DNA of 64,000 nucleotides from Armatimonadota bacterium. Its GTDB lineage: Bacteria; Armatimonadota; Fimbriimonadia; Fimbriimonadales; Fimbriimonadaceae. The stretch is taken from the NCBI GenBank assembly GCA_029781035.1, contig JAKOXK010000060.1:1-64000 (forward strand), written 5' to 3'. The notes under the pieces are model-generated. The model did not search any database, had not been told where the DNA came from, and was given only the letters and a program-made list of their open reading frames with translations. A program made the position numbers and the translations under genes. Below, in pieces: positions 16,844-25,192 of the stretch. Position 1 is the stretch's first letter. Every line of letters begins with the position of its first letter.

Positions 16844-17167
16844 ATGAAGTTCCGGTCAGACATGGAAGCGATGGTGTTGGCCAGTCTGGTTGACGGCCCC
16901 AAGCACGGATATGCGATCGTCAAGGCGGTCCGAACACGCTCGGACGATGTGTTCCGCCTTGGGGAGGCCCAGCTTTATCCTGTCCTCCACAGGATGGAAG
17001 AGTCGGGTTGGGTCACAGGGGTTTGGGAGCCCGTTGAAGGGAAGCCGGCCCGCAAGGTCTATCAGCTGACAGATCCCGGATCCAAGGTGCTCGATCAGAA
17101 ACGTCGGGAATGGCAAGAGTTCAGCGAAGCCGTTGGCAAGCTAATGGTGACCGGGGGAACTGCATGA
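16844..17167 (+). CDS. PadR family transcriptional regulator
   Basis: A 107-residue winged-helix repressor. The LVDGPKHGYAIVKAV start, LGEAQLYPVLHRMEESGWV and ARKVYQLTDPG are the classic PadR DNA-binding fold; it is short, with little C-terminal dimerisation helix, as in PadR subfamily 2. It overlaps the next gene by ATGA, and PadR genes paired with a small-helical-domain membrane protein are a recurrent arrangement. It probably represses its own operon through 16803-16823. Confidence 0.9.
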   Translation: MKFRSDMEAMVLASLVDGPKHGYAIVKAVRTRSDDVFRLGEAQLYPVLHRMEESGWVTGVWEPVEGKPARKVYQLTDPGSKVLDQKRREWQEFSEAVGKLMVTGGTA

Positions 17168-18168
17168 GCGACGGGATCGAGACGTTCCTGGTCAAGTTGG
17201 AACGGGACGTGCGGCGACTGGCTGGCCGACATCAAGCCGAGCAAGTGGTCGCTGAACTGCGCGCTCATTGCGATGATTCTGTGGCCGAACTCATGGCGGC
17301 GGGCCAGAGCCGCGAAGCGGCCATGGCGCAGACCTTGGCCCGTCTGGGACAGCCGTCACCCCGCGACTTCGTACCGCGAGATGGGGCTCCTTCTTGGTTG
17401 GATCGAAGCCGTAGGTCGCAGTGGGTGTTCTGGCTGTTCCTCGCGTGGGGGGTCGCGCCGATCTGGCTCATCTACGGCGACGCAGACAGAGTCGTACCGA
17501 TCGTGGTGGGCCTCGCCGTGACTGGATTGGGCGCCTTTGGCCTGTTGGGAGCCTATGGAGCGCGCTTCGTGGCATGGCCACTGGTCAGGGCGGTCATCGT
17601 TTGGTTCGCCGTCAATACGTTTCTGATGTCGGTCTTCTGGGTCGACACCAGATCCGGATCGGGCCCGTTCCCCCAGCCGAGATGGGTCGTGGAGAGGTCC
17701 GTGTCGCTGAAAGATGTGACCCTGAGGGAAGTCAAGGACATTCGGTCGCAGCAAAGAGAGGCTCAATCGCTTCTTGAGTACTACAGAGGACTGAGGCGTA
17801 CGGGGATTGACACCATGCCTTCGTACGGGAAGTTGGATCATGGGCTCTTCCGCCTTCCCTCGCCTGACGACCCAGCTTCCATACGCAGCACGCCAGACCT
17901 AAGCACTGCCCGAGTCCAGTGGCTTGAATCGGGAAGCAACCACGTGGCAAGGCTCGCGAGCTGGGCCGATAGCTCTCGCGAGTCGATCGAACGATACAAG
18001 ATCGCCCTCGACCGGCCCTATGCAGAAACTCTGAAGGCCATGGTCCAAGCCAATGGGACGATCGTGTGGCTACCCTTCCTATTCGCTCTGACGTCGGCCC
18101 TGCTGGGGGACATGGTGTGGTCGGTTTGGCTGAAATTGAGGTGGAGGTGGAGCCGGTCGAGTGCGTAA
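17164..18168 (+). CDS. membrane protein with permease-prefix/DUF1700-like N-terminus
   Basis: 334 residues. The N-terminal ~75 residues (FLVKLERDVRRL...VVAELRAHCDDSVAELMAAGQSREAA...LGQP) match the helical domain found in PadR-associated membrane proteins. Four or five membrane segments follow (WVFWLFLAWGVAPIWLIY, VVPIVVGLAVTGLGAFGLLG, LVRAVIVWFAVNTFLMSVFW, and one near the C-terminus), with a ~130-residue hydrophilic region before the last. Start 17164 overlaps the padR stop; a longer in-frame start lies inside padR. The function is unknown. Confidence 0.85.
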   Translation: MSDGIETFLVKLERDVRRLAGRHQAEQVVAELRAHCDDSVAELMAAGQSREAAMAQTLARLGQPSPRDFVPRDGAPSWLDRSRRSQWVFWLFLAWGVAPIWLIYGDADRVVPIVVGLAVTGLGAFGLLGAYGARFVAWPLVRAVIVWFAVNTFLMSVFWVDTRSGSGPFPQPRWVVERSVSLKDVTLREVKDIRSQQREAQSLLEYYRGLRRTGIDTMPSYGKLDHGLFRLPSPDDPASIRSTPDLSTARVQWLESGSNHVARLASWADSSRESIERYKIALDRPYAETLKAMVQANGTIVWLPFLFALTSALLGDMVWSVWLKLRWRWSRSSA

Positions 18169-18204
18169 TGGCTTGATCCTTCACTCCCACCCCTCAAAGT
18201 CGTA

Positions 18205-19536
18205 CTAGTCGACGATCTTGATCAGCGGCCGGACACCGCCGACTTGCTCTGACGAGACCGAGACAGCCTGACGAAGCCGCGTCGAGAGTTGACCCCAGTC
18301 GACGTCTCTCGAACTTTGCATCTCGAACAGAGGTTCTCCTGGGAGGATCTTGGAGCCGATTCCCCGCATGACGGTCACCCCCGCGGTCGGATCGATCGGG
18401 TCGTCTTTGGTGACGCGGCCCGCTCCTAGTTCCAGGGCCACTTCACCAACCGTCTTGGCACAGACTCGCGAAACGTATCCCGATTCGCCATCGAGGACGA
18501 CATCGCGCTTGGTTCGAGGTTCTTGCCAGTTGACGTCCTGGTCCAGATCGATGGAACAACCTTGCGCTTCAAACCAGACTTTGAGCTTGGTCAATGCTCG
18601 GCCCGAGCGGACCGCAGCCAGAGCGTCTTCGTGGTTTCCCTTTCCAACAGCCTCAAGGGCGTGTCCGGCCAATCCGACACAGAGGTTGAAGAACCGCCGT
18701 CTGCCGTCTGTGTCGTCCTCTTCGGTGTCATCGAGGGTGGAGGAGTAGCTGGGATCGAGGACGGCAAGGGCTTCTTTGACCTCCAAGGCATTGCCCACAG
18801 TCGAGCCCAGCGGTTGATCCATGTCGGTGATGACTGCCCGCATCTGGAGTCCACAGAGCCTTCCCGTCTCCACGAGTGAATGCGCAAGCGATTCGGCTTC
18901 GGTCAGAGACTTCATGAATGCGCCGCTACCGCACTTGACGTCGAGCACCACGGTTTCGGCACCGCCGGCGATCTTCTTGCTGAGGATGCTCGCCGTGATC
19001 AATGGGATGCTCGCCACTGTGCCCGTGACGTCGCGAAGGGCGTACAGCGCTTTGTCCGCGGGAGCAAGGCGAGGAGTCTGTCCACTGAGGGCGATGCCGA
19101 TCCGTTTCGCCTGCGCGACCATCTCTTCGGGCATAAGGTCAGTCCGAAAGCCAGGAACACTCTCAAGCTTGTCGATCGTTCCTCCGGTCGTTCCGAGGCC
19201 CCGTCCACTCATTTTCACCACCGTCACGCCGCAAGCGGCGAGGATCGGAAGCACCACCAGAGTCGTTTTATCGCCGACGCCCCCGGTACTGTGCTTGTCA
19301 AGCCACGGTCTTGGTAGCCCTGTCAAGTCCAGGCGCTCTCCACTGTGGGCCATGGCCAACGTGAGGTCTGCGGTTTCCTTGGGATCCAGTCCCTTGACGT
19401 AGGCGGCCATGAGCCATGCGCTGAGCTGGTAGTCAGGGACGGATCCGTCCGCTGCGCCTCGGGCCAACTCATCGAGCTGCTCTCGGCTGTTCACCCCGCC
19501 GTCGCGTTTGACCACGATCGAGTCGAGGAAGGTCAT
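18205..19536 (-). CDS. deoA: thymidine/pyrimidine-nucleoside phosphorylase
   Basis: Cleaves pyrimidine nucleosides with phosphate to base and (deoxy)ribose-1-phosphate. The 443 residues show the signature DKHSTGGVGDKTTLVVLPILAACG, KMSGRGLGTTGGTIDKLE, and DVKCGSGAFMKS. Length is standard for the ~440-residue bacterial enzyme. It may use nucleosides brought in by the BMP importer at 3.4-7.8 kb, but that link is inference. Whether it is DeoA or Pdp by specificity is not readable. Confidence 0.92.
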   Translation of the reverse strand: MTFLDSIVVKRDGGVNSREQLDELARGAADGSVPDYQLSAWLMAAYVKGLDPKETADLTLAMAHSGERLDLTGLPRPWLDKHSTGGVGDKTTLVVLPILAACGVTVVKMSGRGLGTTGGTIDKLESVPGFRTDLMPEEMVAQAKRIGIALSGQTPRLAPADKALYALRDVTGTVASIPLITASILSKKIAGGAETVVLDVKCGSGAFMKSLTEAESLAHSLVETGRLCGLQMRAVITDMDQPLGSTVGNALEVKEALAVLDPSYSSTLDDTEEDDTDGRRRFFNLCVGLAGHALEAVGKGNHEDALAAVRSGRALTKLKVWFEAQGCSIDLDQDVNWQEPRTKRDVVLDGESGYVSRVCAKTVGEVALELGAGRVTKDDPIDPTAGVTVMRGIGSKILPGEPLFEMQSSRDVDWGQLSTRLRQAVSVSSEQVGGVRPLIKIVD

Positions 19537-19542
19537 GCGACG

Positions 19543-19548
19543 ATTATG
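19543..19548 (-). promoter_or_regulatory. -10 box (CATAAT) of deoA
   Basis: On the minus strand CATAAT ends exactly 6 nt before the ATG. Confidence 0.6.
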
Positions 19549-19600
19549 GGTGAAGGAGCACAGAGTGCGGACGTCGCGGCCCGCACCCCATGACCTTGGC

Positions 19601-20299
19601 TCAGTCGGGCAACGATTGCGCCCGCTTCGTCAATCCCTTCAACTGGTCGATGAGAGTCCTCCTTCGCTCAGGGGTCAGGTCGTCTCTCAGCAGTTCGTCA
19701 GTGACGAGGTCGATGAGGTCTTGGTCGCCTTGTACGGCCTCGGCACGGCTTACGGTTTCGGGTGGAGCCGGCGGAGTGCCGGGAGTTGGGGGCGTTCCTG
19801 GGCTCGAACGCTCGGCCTTTCGAGCATCCACCACGACCACGCCGGCGGCTTTGCCGATGTGGTGCCTGACTAGGTCGCTCAAGATCCCCTGTTCGAGGAA
19901 CGGAGCCAAGTGAGTCAGCGTTCGCGTGTCGATCGAGCAGCCTTCGGCCAGGCAGGCCCTCACCATCTCGGTCAGGTCGGCCGACTTGACGAATGGTGCG
20001 AGGCGGACGACGACTCCAAGATCTCCGTGTTTGCCGCCGTTGTTGTCGTTGCCACTGTCCTTGAGGTACGCGTACAGAAGCCTAGCCTCGACGCCGATCT
20101 GGCCAAAGTCAGCCGACTCGGGTAGTTTGCCGAAGAGGCCGTGAGGCACATCGCTTTCGTCTTCGAGGGAATCGAGCAGCGAGTTGTAGCGCTGGATCAT
20201 GGCGGGCTTGCCTGAATCGAGGCTCCCGGTCAGTGAAGCATGCTCGGCCATGTCGGCGATTTCCTTGACCAAGCGATGGATCTTGTGATCTTGTTTCAT
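19601..20299 (-). CDS. hypothetical protein co-encoded with an ECF sigma factor
   Basis: 232 residues, soluble, mostly helical with acidic stretches, a GNDNNGGKHGD loop and a Pro/Thr-rich linker (PGTPPTPGTPPAPP) near residue 180. No membrane span, zinc motif or known domain is seen. The start overlaps the ECF sigma stop (ATGA), the usual place for an anti-sigma factor. It has no transmembrane anchor, so if it regulates the sigma it would do so in the cytoplasm. That role is inferred from position only. Confidence 0.8.
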   Translation of the reverse strand: MKQDHKIHRLVKEIADMAEHASLTGSLDSGKPAMIQRYNSLLDSLEDESDVPHGLFGKLPESADFGQIGVEARLLYAYLKDSGNDNNGGKHGDLGVVVRLAPFVKSADLTEMVRACLAEGCSIDTRTLTHLAPFLEQGILSDLVRHHIGKAAGVVVVDARKAERSSPGTPPTPGTPPAPPETVSRAEAVQGDQDLIDLVTDELLRDDLTPERRRTLIDQLKGLTKRAQSLPD

Positions 20300-20874
20300 G
20301 GTGTCACCTGGGGGTCAAGGCACCGACGCAGCCTTTCGCGGGCGGCGTGAAGGCGCCATTTGACGGTCGTTTCTGGGAGGGAGAAGAAGGAAGCGATGCG
20401 GACCACAGGCCATTCCTGCAAGTAGTACAGCCTCACGATGTCGCGCTGATCGTCGGGGAGCTTTTCGAACTCCGCGAGCATCCTCGTGACTTCGTCCCGG
20501 TTGTCCACCTCGTCGTGCGGCCGGTGAGACAACTCTTCGCTGTTGGCCAGGATCAGGCGGTCCACCGGACTTTCCCTGAGCCTCGCTCCAAGACGCTTGG
20601 CCCGGTTACGGACGATCGCGTGGATCCATGCCGGGAACTTTTGGCCGTCACTCAACTGGGGCAACATCTTGTACGCGGAGAGGAAGGCGTCTTGGACGGC
20701 GTCCTCAGCCAGTTCGCGGTCACCCAGGGCGCCGCGCGCGACCATCGTCACGGCCGGCCGATAGCGTCGGACAAGTTCGTCGAAGGCGCCGAGGTCACCG
20801 ACTTGGGCAGCAAAGACGAGAGACTCGTCGGTGGCTTGCTTCCAGTCGTGGGCCCCGGGCCGCATTCTTCTCAA
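20296..20874 (-). CDS. ECF-type RNA polymerase sigma factor
   Basis: 192 residues. Region 2: ELVRRYRPAVTMVARGALGDRELAEDAVQDAFLSAYK and FPAWIHAIVRNRAKR. Region 4: LPDDQRDIVRLYYLQEWPVVRIASFFSLPETTVKWRLHAARERLR. A GGAGGAG Shine-Dalgarno precedes the ATG. It is shorter than and unlike the sigma at 15195, with no N-terminal extension. It is the first gene of a two-gene operon with the hypothetical protein downstream. Confidence 0.9.
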   Translation of the reverse strand: MRRMRPGAHDWKQATDESLVFAAQVGDLGAFDELVRRYRPAVTMVARGALGDRELAEDAVQDAFLSAYKMLPQLSDGQKFPAWIHAIVRNRAKRLGARLRESPVDRLILANSEELSHRPHDEVDNRDEVTRMLAEFEKLPDDQRDIVRLYYLQEWPVVRIASFFSLPETTVKWRLHAARERLRRCLDPQVTP

Positions 20875-20950
20875 CTCCTCCTCCGCAATGAGTCACAGTG
20901 AAGACCGTTGGATAGTCAGCATGGGTCTAAAAGGACACAACTGGTGCTTG

Positions 20951-21919
20951 TCACGAGAAGTTGTATGGCGCATGGTGGATGCCTCGCTCGGTCACGATGG
21001 CAGTGACCAGTTCGCCAGGAGTCACGTCGAAACCAGGGTTGTAGACCGGACAACCCTCAGGGGCGACCCGGACCCCTTCGATGTCCGTGAGTTCGCTGGC
21101 ATCGCGCTCCTCAATAGGGATCGCAGAACCGTCGGTCAGTGCTGGATCGAGCGTGGAACTCGGGGCGGCAATGACAAACGGGATGCCGTGGTGCTTGGCC
21201 AACACCGCCAGGCTGTATGTCCCGATCTTGTTCGCGCTGTCTCCGTTCGCCGCGATCCGGTCAGCCCCGGCGACGACGAAGTCCACCTTCCCAGCCCTCA
21301 TGAGGGATGCGGCGGCGGAATCGGCGATGCTGTGAAACGGGATCCCGTCTTGCAGAAGCTCCCAGGCCGTGAGACGGAGCCCCTGTAGCCGGGGCCGAGT
21401 CTCGCACGACCAAACGTGCTTGAGGCGGCCCTGAGAATATGCTGTTCTTACAATCCCCAAGGCGGTGCCATGCCCTGACGTGGCCAGAGAGCCGGTGTTG
21501 CACACGGTCAGGACCTGTGCTTGATCCGGAACCAGTGGGGCACCGTTGAGCCCGATCTGGTGGTTCATGGCGAGGTCTTCCTGCTCAATGGCACGGGCTT
21601 CTGCGAGCACGGCGTCGAAAGTCAGTTCATGAATCGCCATGATTCGGTCGAGTGCCCAAACTAAGTTGACGGCCGTTGGCCGAGCGGATGCGAGACCGTT
21701 CCGCGCGTTGGTCAGGTCATGATCCCCCTGCTGGGCGGCAAGGGCAAGGCCATAGGCTGCCGACACGCCGATCGCTGGCGCGCCCCGCACGGCCATGTCG
21801 CGGATGGCGTCTCGCACTTGTTCCCATTGGGAGAGTTCCAGCCAGACCTCCTTCCGGGGAAGGACCCGTTGGTCAAGCATGAAGAGGCGCCCATCGCGCC
21901 ATTCGAGGGGTCGGATCAC
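20951..21919 (-). CDS. mtnA: S-methyl-5-thioribose-1-phosphate isomerase
   Basis: Isomerises methylthioribose-1-phosphate to methylthioribulose-1-phosphate in methionine salvage. The 322 residues contain RGAPAIGVSAAYG, LTVCNTGSLATSGHGTALG with the catalytic Cys, CETRPRLQGLRLTAWEL, and VAGADRIAANGDSANKIGTY with the catalytic Asp; this excludes eIF2B-like relatives. I place the start at GTG 21919 (MIRPLEWRDGRLFML). A long in-frame extension to 22561 runs through a promoter and an opposing gene and is rejected. Confidence 0.92.
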   Translation of the reverse strand: MIRPLEWRDGRLFMLDQRVLPRKEVWLELSQWEQVRDAIRDMAVRGAPAIGVSAAYGLALAAQQGDHDLTNARNGLASARPTAVNLVWALDRIMAIHELTFDAVLAEARAIEQEDLAMNHQIGLNGAPLVPDQAQVLTVCNTGSLATSGHGTALGIVRTAYSQGRLKHVWSCETRPRLQGLRLTAWELLQDGIPFHSIADSAAASLMRAGKVDFVVAGADRIAANGDSANKIGTYSLAVLAKHHGIPFVIAAPSSTLDPALTDGSAIPIEERDASELTDIEGVRVAPEGCPVYNPGFDVTPGELVTAIVTERGIHHAPYNFS

Positions 21920-21925
21920 GAGTGA

Positions 21926-21931
21926 AGTATG
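21926..21931 (-). promoter_or_regulatory. -10 box (CATACT) of mtnA
   Basis: On the minus strand CATACT is followed by six bases and the GTG start of mtnA. Confidence 0.55.
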
Positions 21932-21944
21932 GGGAGTTGGGCTG

Positions 21945-21979
21945 CGGGACTCGGGACTCGGGGCTCGAGGCTCGGAAGT
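21945..21979. repeat. heptanucleotide tandem repeat between divergent promoters
   Basis: Five adjacent 7-mers (CGGGACT, CGGGACT, CGGGGCT, CGAGGCT, CGGAAGT). They occupy the -35 regions of both mtnA and the divergent gene at 21995. A change in copy number would alter both promoters. Confidence 0.7.
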
Positions 21980-21982
21980 CGG

Positions 21983-21988
21983 TACTCT
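21983..21988 (+). promoter_or_regulatory. -10 box (TACTCT) of the 21995 gene
   Basis: TACTCT ends 6 nt before the GTG start at 21995. Confidence 0.55.
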
Positions 21989-21994
21989 GGATGG

Positions 21995-22327
21995 GTGACA
22001 GTGTGGATCTTTGACGAGAACTTGTTGTGGAGTTCGCGTCTCAAGTCGGGCGTGACAGGGCTGGGGCACGAGGCCGTTTTGGCCGACCGCTTGCCCGAAG
22101 GCGAGATCACGGGCGATATAGCCATTGTGAACCTGGGCTCTCAGGCAATGCCACCGGCTGTGCTGGTTCCGTACTTGCGGGTCCGGGGATTCAAAGTCCT
22201 CGCCCATGCCGGCCACAAAGAGCAGTCCTTGCTCGAACTCGGCCGAGATTCGGGTGCCGATCTCGTCGTCACGAACGGTGAACTCACCCACAAGCTGGGC
22301 GACGTCCTGACGAGACTGTTGTCCTAG
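21995..22327 (+). CDS. small alpha/beta hypothetical protein
   Basis: 110 residues. The alternation of strands and helices ([60 protein letters not shown]) suggests a receiver-like or flavodoxin-like fold. There is no phosphoacceptor pattern I can defend. The GTG start is favoured by the -10 box; a longer in-frame start at 21929 runs through the heptamer repeat. It is divergent from mtnA and 49 nt upstream of the CoA-transferase A gene. The function is unknown. Confidence 0.75.
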   Translation: MTVWIFDENLLWSSRLKSGVTGLGHEAVLADRLPEGEITGDIAIVNLGSQAMPPAVLVPYLRVRGFKVLAHAGHKEQSLLELGRDSGADLVVTNGELTHKLGDVLTRLLS

Positions 22328-22363
22328 ATTCGGGCACCAGTCCGTTGTCATCACCGGCGAAGG

Positions 22364-22369
22364 TAACCT
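22364..22369 (+). promoter_or_regulatory. -10 box (TAACCT) of the CoA-transferase A gene
   Basis: TAACCT is 7 nt before the ATG at 22377. Confidence 0.55.
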
Positions 22370-22376
22370 TGGGCTC

Positions 22377-23075
22377 ATGGACAAGGTGCGGAGCAGCGCG
22401 GCGGAAGCCCTTGATGGTTTGCTCTTCGACGGCATGACGGTCATGGCAGGTGGGTTTGGACTTTGTGGCATTCCCGAGAACCTCATTCTCGCCTTGCGCG
22501 AATCGGGCGTCAAGGAGATCACTGTCATCAGTAACAACTGCGGAGTGGACGACTTCGGCATGGGGCTTCTGCTCCAGACCCGACAGATCAGAAAGATGAT
22601 CAGCAGTTACGTCGGAGAGAACGCCGAGTTCGAGAGGCAGTTCCTGTCCGGCGAACTCGAACTGGAGTTCAATCCCCAAGGCACGCTGGCTGAACGCATC
22701 CGTGCCGGCGGAGCCGGCATCCCCGCTTTCTACACCAAGACCGGCTATGGGACACTGATCGCAGAAGGAAAGGAGACCCGCCAGTTCGACGGTGACTGGT
22801 ATGTCATGGAGTCTGGGCTTCGCGCTGACCTCAGCATAGTCAAAGCTTGGAAAGGCGATCGGCTGGGCAACCTTGTGTACCGGAGAACCGCGCGCAACTT
22901 CAATCCGATGATGGCGACCGCTGGCAAAACATGCGTCGCTGAGGTCGAAGAGCTGGTTGAGAACGGTGAACTCGACGCCAACGAGATCCATACGGCCAGC
23001 ATCTTCGTCGACCGAATCGTCCAGGGCTCCGCCTACGAGAAACGGATTGAGCGTTTAACGACCCGGTCCCGCTGA
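22377..23075 (+). CDS. 3-oxoacid CoA-transferase subunit A
   Basis: Alpha subunit of a succinyl-CoA:3-oxoacid or acetate CoA-transferase (ScoA/AtoD type), which moves CoA between carboxylic acids. 232 residues, with the [14 protein letters not shown]-type glycine loop near the N-terminus, [35 protein letters not shown] and the [17 protein letters not shown] stretch. It is the partner of the subunit B gene at 24184, but the two are separated by an opposing gene and have their own promoters. Acceptor specificity cannot be told. Confidence 0.92.
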   Translation: MDKVRSSAAEALDGLLFDGMTVMAGGFGLCGIPENLILALRESGVKEITVISNNCGVDDFGMGLLLQTRQIRKMISSYVGENAEFERQFLSGELELEFNPQGTLAERIRAGGAGIPAFYTKTGYGTLIAEGKETRQFDGDWYVMESGLRADLSIVKAWKGDRLGNLVYRRTARNFNPMMATAGKTCVAEVEELVENGELDANEIHTASIFVDRIVQGSAYEKRIERLTTRSR

Positions 23076-23085
23076 GGGACTGGGT

Positions 23086-24111
23086 TCACGCACTGGACCT
23101 CAGGAGAATCCAGAACGACACAGCGTTGTTCACCATATGGAGCGTCACGGTGGCGTACAGAGACCGGGTCCTCAAGTAAACGGTTCCCAGGACCAACCCC
23201 ATACAAGTGATCGTTAGGATCGTTGCGATGTCCTGCATGTGGGCGACGCCGAAAAGGACCGACGAGACGCAGACCCCCAGGCCCGCCCGGTCGATCCGTT
23301 GGAACTGGCCAATCAGGATCCCGCGGAAGAACACCTCCTCAAGGATCGGGGCGCCGACGACTGCCATCGAAATGGCGAGGATCTTGACCGCCGGTGAGCC
23401 CGCGATGGTGGACTCCCAGGCACCTGTCGTTGACACGTGAAAGAGAAGGCGGAAGGCATCGTCCAGCCAATTGGCCCCAAATGCTACGAAGACGCCCGCG
23501 ACGGCTCCAATCAAGACAGCACGTACCACAGATCCCTGGTGAAAGGGCGGCAGGTCGCTTCCTTCTGGGCGTCCCTTCCGACGCAGGTAAAGCCAGATCG
23601 CCACAATGGAAACTTGGGTTGAGAAGGCTCCGATCACGATGATCATCGGATCGGACATTATCTCGGTGAAGACGTCCCGGCGACGGGGATGCTTCACCCG
23701 GATCTTCGGCGCCTTAACGGTGGTTGCACTGAGCGCCGTACGGACGCCTTCCTCATATCCGGCGGTCGATGATCCGAGGGTCTTGGGGCGTATCGAGAGT
23801 TCCACGCCGCTTGGGCGACGGGCGCTTACTGAAACGACCGCATCGGGAAACCGGTGCTCTACGGATTCGCCGAGCTGCGACAAGGCACGACCGTCGAACT
23901 TCCCGTCTATCTCGATGGTGGTCGTTCGCGAATTCAAAACGTTGGAGACGGTCTTATCGACGGACACAAGCAAGAGGAAGGGGACTGAGACCAAGTTCGC
24001 CAACAGGAGTAGGGTTGCGAACAAGGCGCAGGAGACGCCGAGAGCCTTCCAGACAGACGGGGTCGGAACTGGCGCCTGAGCTCCATCAATGATCGGAGGG
24101 GGCTCAACCAC
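23086..24111 (-). CDS. CPBP family intramembrane metalloprotease
   Basis: 341 residues with several membrane segments and the Abi/CPBP (CAAX protease-like) signature: GAPILEEVFFRG with the Glu-Glu pair, FGVAHM, and HMVNNAVSF. A ~150-residue extracytoplasmic domain lies between the first and second membrane segments. I start it at GTG 24111 because a -10 box lies 7 nt upstream; the in-frame extension to 24852 runs antisense through the subunit B gene. It is inserted between the two CoA-transferase subunit genes on the opposite strand. Confidence 0.85.
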   Translation of the reverse strand: MVEPPPIIDGAQAPVPTPSVWKALGVSCALFATLLLLANLVSVPFLLLVSVDKTVSNVLNSRTTTIEIDGKFDGRALSQLGESVEHRFPDAVVSVSARRPSGVELSIRPKTLGSSTAGYEEGVRTALSATTVKAPKIRVKHPRRRDVFTEIMSDPMIIVIGAFSTQVSIVAIWLYLRRKGRPEGSDLPPFHQGSVVRAVLIGAVAGVFVAFGANWLDDAFRLLFHVSTTGAWESTIAGSPAVKILAISMAVVGAPILEEVFFRGILIGQFQRIDRAGLGVCVSSVLFGVAHMQDIATILTITCMGLVLGTVYLRTRSLYATVTLHMVNNAVSFWILLRSSA

Positions 24112-24118
24112 GGTCGAG

Positions 24119-24124
24119 ACTATA
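24119..24124 (-). promoter_or_regulatory. -10 box (TATAGT) of the CPBP protease gene
   Basis: On the minus strand TATAGT is 7 nt before the GTG start at 24111. Confidence 0.6.
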
Positions 24125-24171
24125 CGCCATTTCCCACGATCTCCGGCTCGGAAACACCGGACTGCCCGGTG

Positions 24172-24177
24172 TAAACT
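24172..24177 (+). promoter_or_regulatory. -10 box (TAAACT) of the CoA-transferase B gene
   Basis: TAAACT is followed by six bases and the ATG at 24184. Confidence 0.6.
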
Positions 24178-24183
24178 CCCTGC

Positions 24184-24849
24184 ATGCCCTGGACACGAGA
24201 CGAACTGGCCATGCGCGCTGCGAAGGAGTTGCGTGACGGATACTACGTCAACTTGGGGATCGGGATCCCCACGCTGGTGGCGAACTATATCCCAGAGGGG
24301 ATCGAGGTCGTATTCCAAAGTGAGAATGGGATGTTGGGCATGGGGCCGTTCCCTTATGAGGGCGAAGCCGACCCTGATCTGATCAACGCCGGCAAACAGA
24401 CGATCACGGAGTTGCCCGGATCGGCCTACTTCTCCAGTGCAGACTCGTTCGGAATGATCCGTGGAGGCCACATCGACCTCAGCATCTTGGGCGCGATGGA
24501 AGTGAGTGAAAGGGGAGACCTGGCCAATTGGATGATCCCCGGCAAGATGGTAAAAGGAATGGGTGGAGCGATGGATCTGGTCGCAGGCGTGCGAAGAGTC
24601 GTCGTGGTGATGGAGCACACGAACAAGGCGGGGGAGAGCAAGATCCTCAAGGAATGCACGCTGCCGCTCACGGGCAAGGAGTGTCTCGACCTGATCATCA
24701 CTGACCTCTGCGTTTTCGAAGTCGAGCGGGGCCAAAGTTTGACTTTGATCGAACTTGCGCCTGGCGTCACCGTCGACGAGGTGAAGGCCAAGACCGCGGC
24801 GTCGTTCGCCGTTTCCAGCGCGCTGCAGCAAGCCGCGGCGGGCCGCTGA
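24184..24849 (+). CDS. 3-oxoacid CoA-transferase subunit B
   Basis: Beta subunit (ScoB/AtoA type), 221 residues. It carries the active-site [10 protein letters not shown] motif, whose Glu forms the covalent acyl-CoA intermediate, and [18 protein letters not shown] and [25 protein letters not shown]. It is the natural partner of the gene at 22377-23075; an adjacent scoA-scoB operon is usual, so the intervening CPBP gene is an oddity. Confidence 0.93.
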   Translation: MPWTRDELAMRAAKELRDGYYVNLGIGIPTLVANYIPEGIEVVFQSENGMLGMGPFPYEGEADPDLINAGKQTITELPGSAYFSSADSFGMIRGGHIDLSILGAMEVSERGDLANWMIPGKMVKGMGGAMDLVAGVRRVVVVMEHTNKAGESKILKECTLPLTGKECLDLIITDLCVFEVERGQSLTLIELAPGVTVDEVKAKTAASFAVSSALQQAAAGR

Positions 24850-24896
24850 CACGGCTGCCCACTAAGTGAGGCGATGCCCGAAGGAACGAGACCTCT

Positions 24897-25142
24897 ATGT
24901 CCAAGCCAACTGCCCTTGTTGTCCTGATTGGGGCGCTCGTCTTCCTTGCCGGAATCACGCTCCAAGTCAACGCCTTCTCCCTTGCCGGTGGCAAGACGAA
25001 CAACGGCGGGCCGTTCGAAAGAGCCATGGCAATCGCTGACGTCGACACACCGAAGTACGAATCGTACCGAGAGGTCTCCTGGTTCGTCATGGCGTTGGGC
25101 GCGGGGCTCGTCTGTGTCGGTGCTTCCAAGATCGTCCGCTGA
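24897..25142 (+). CDS. small two-span membrane protein
   Basis: 81 residues with two hydrophobic segments (ALVVLIGALVFLAGITL and SWFVMALGAGLVCVGAS) joined by a short polar loop. No known family. It starts at ATG 24897, 47 nt after the CoA-transferase B stop, so it may be cotranscribed. Codon use and the paired membrane segments suggest a real gene. Confidence 0.65.
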   Translation: MSKPTALVVLIGALVFLAGITLQVNAFSLAGGKTNNGGPFERAMAIADVDTPKYESYREVSWFVMALGAGLVCVGASKIVR

Positions 25143-25177
25143 CCTGTCAGGCTCAGTGGCTGCCTGACGGGCCCCGG

Positions 25178-25183
25178 TACCCT
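25178..25183 (+). promoter_or_regulatory. -10 box (TACCCT) of hisC
   Basis: TACCCT lies 9 nt before the ATG at 25193. Confidence 0.45.
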
Positions 25184-25192
25184 TGAGGGCAT

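Noticed and set aside
20951-22561. Long minus-strand frame of 536 residues extending mtnA upstream.
   Set aside because: The MtnA fold begins at 21919, where a -10 box precedes a GTG. The extension runs antisense to two plus-strand genes and lacks any recognisable domain.
23086-24852. Long minus-strand frame of 588 residues.
   Set aside because: Only the 23086-24111 part shows the CPBP protein. The rest is the antisense of the CoA-transferase B gene, and a promoter lies at 24119-24124.
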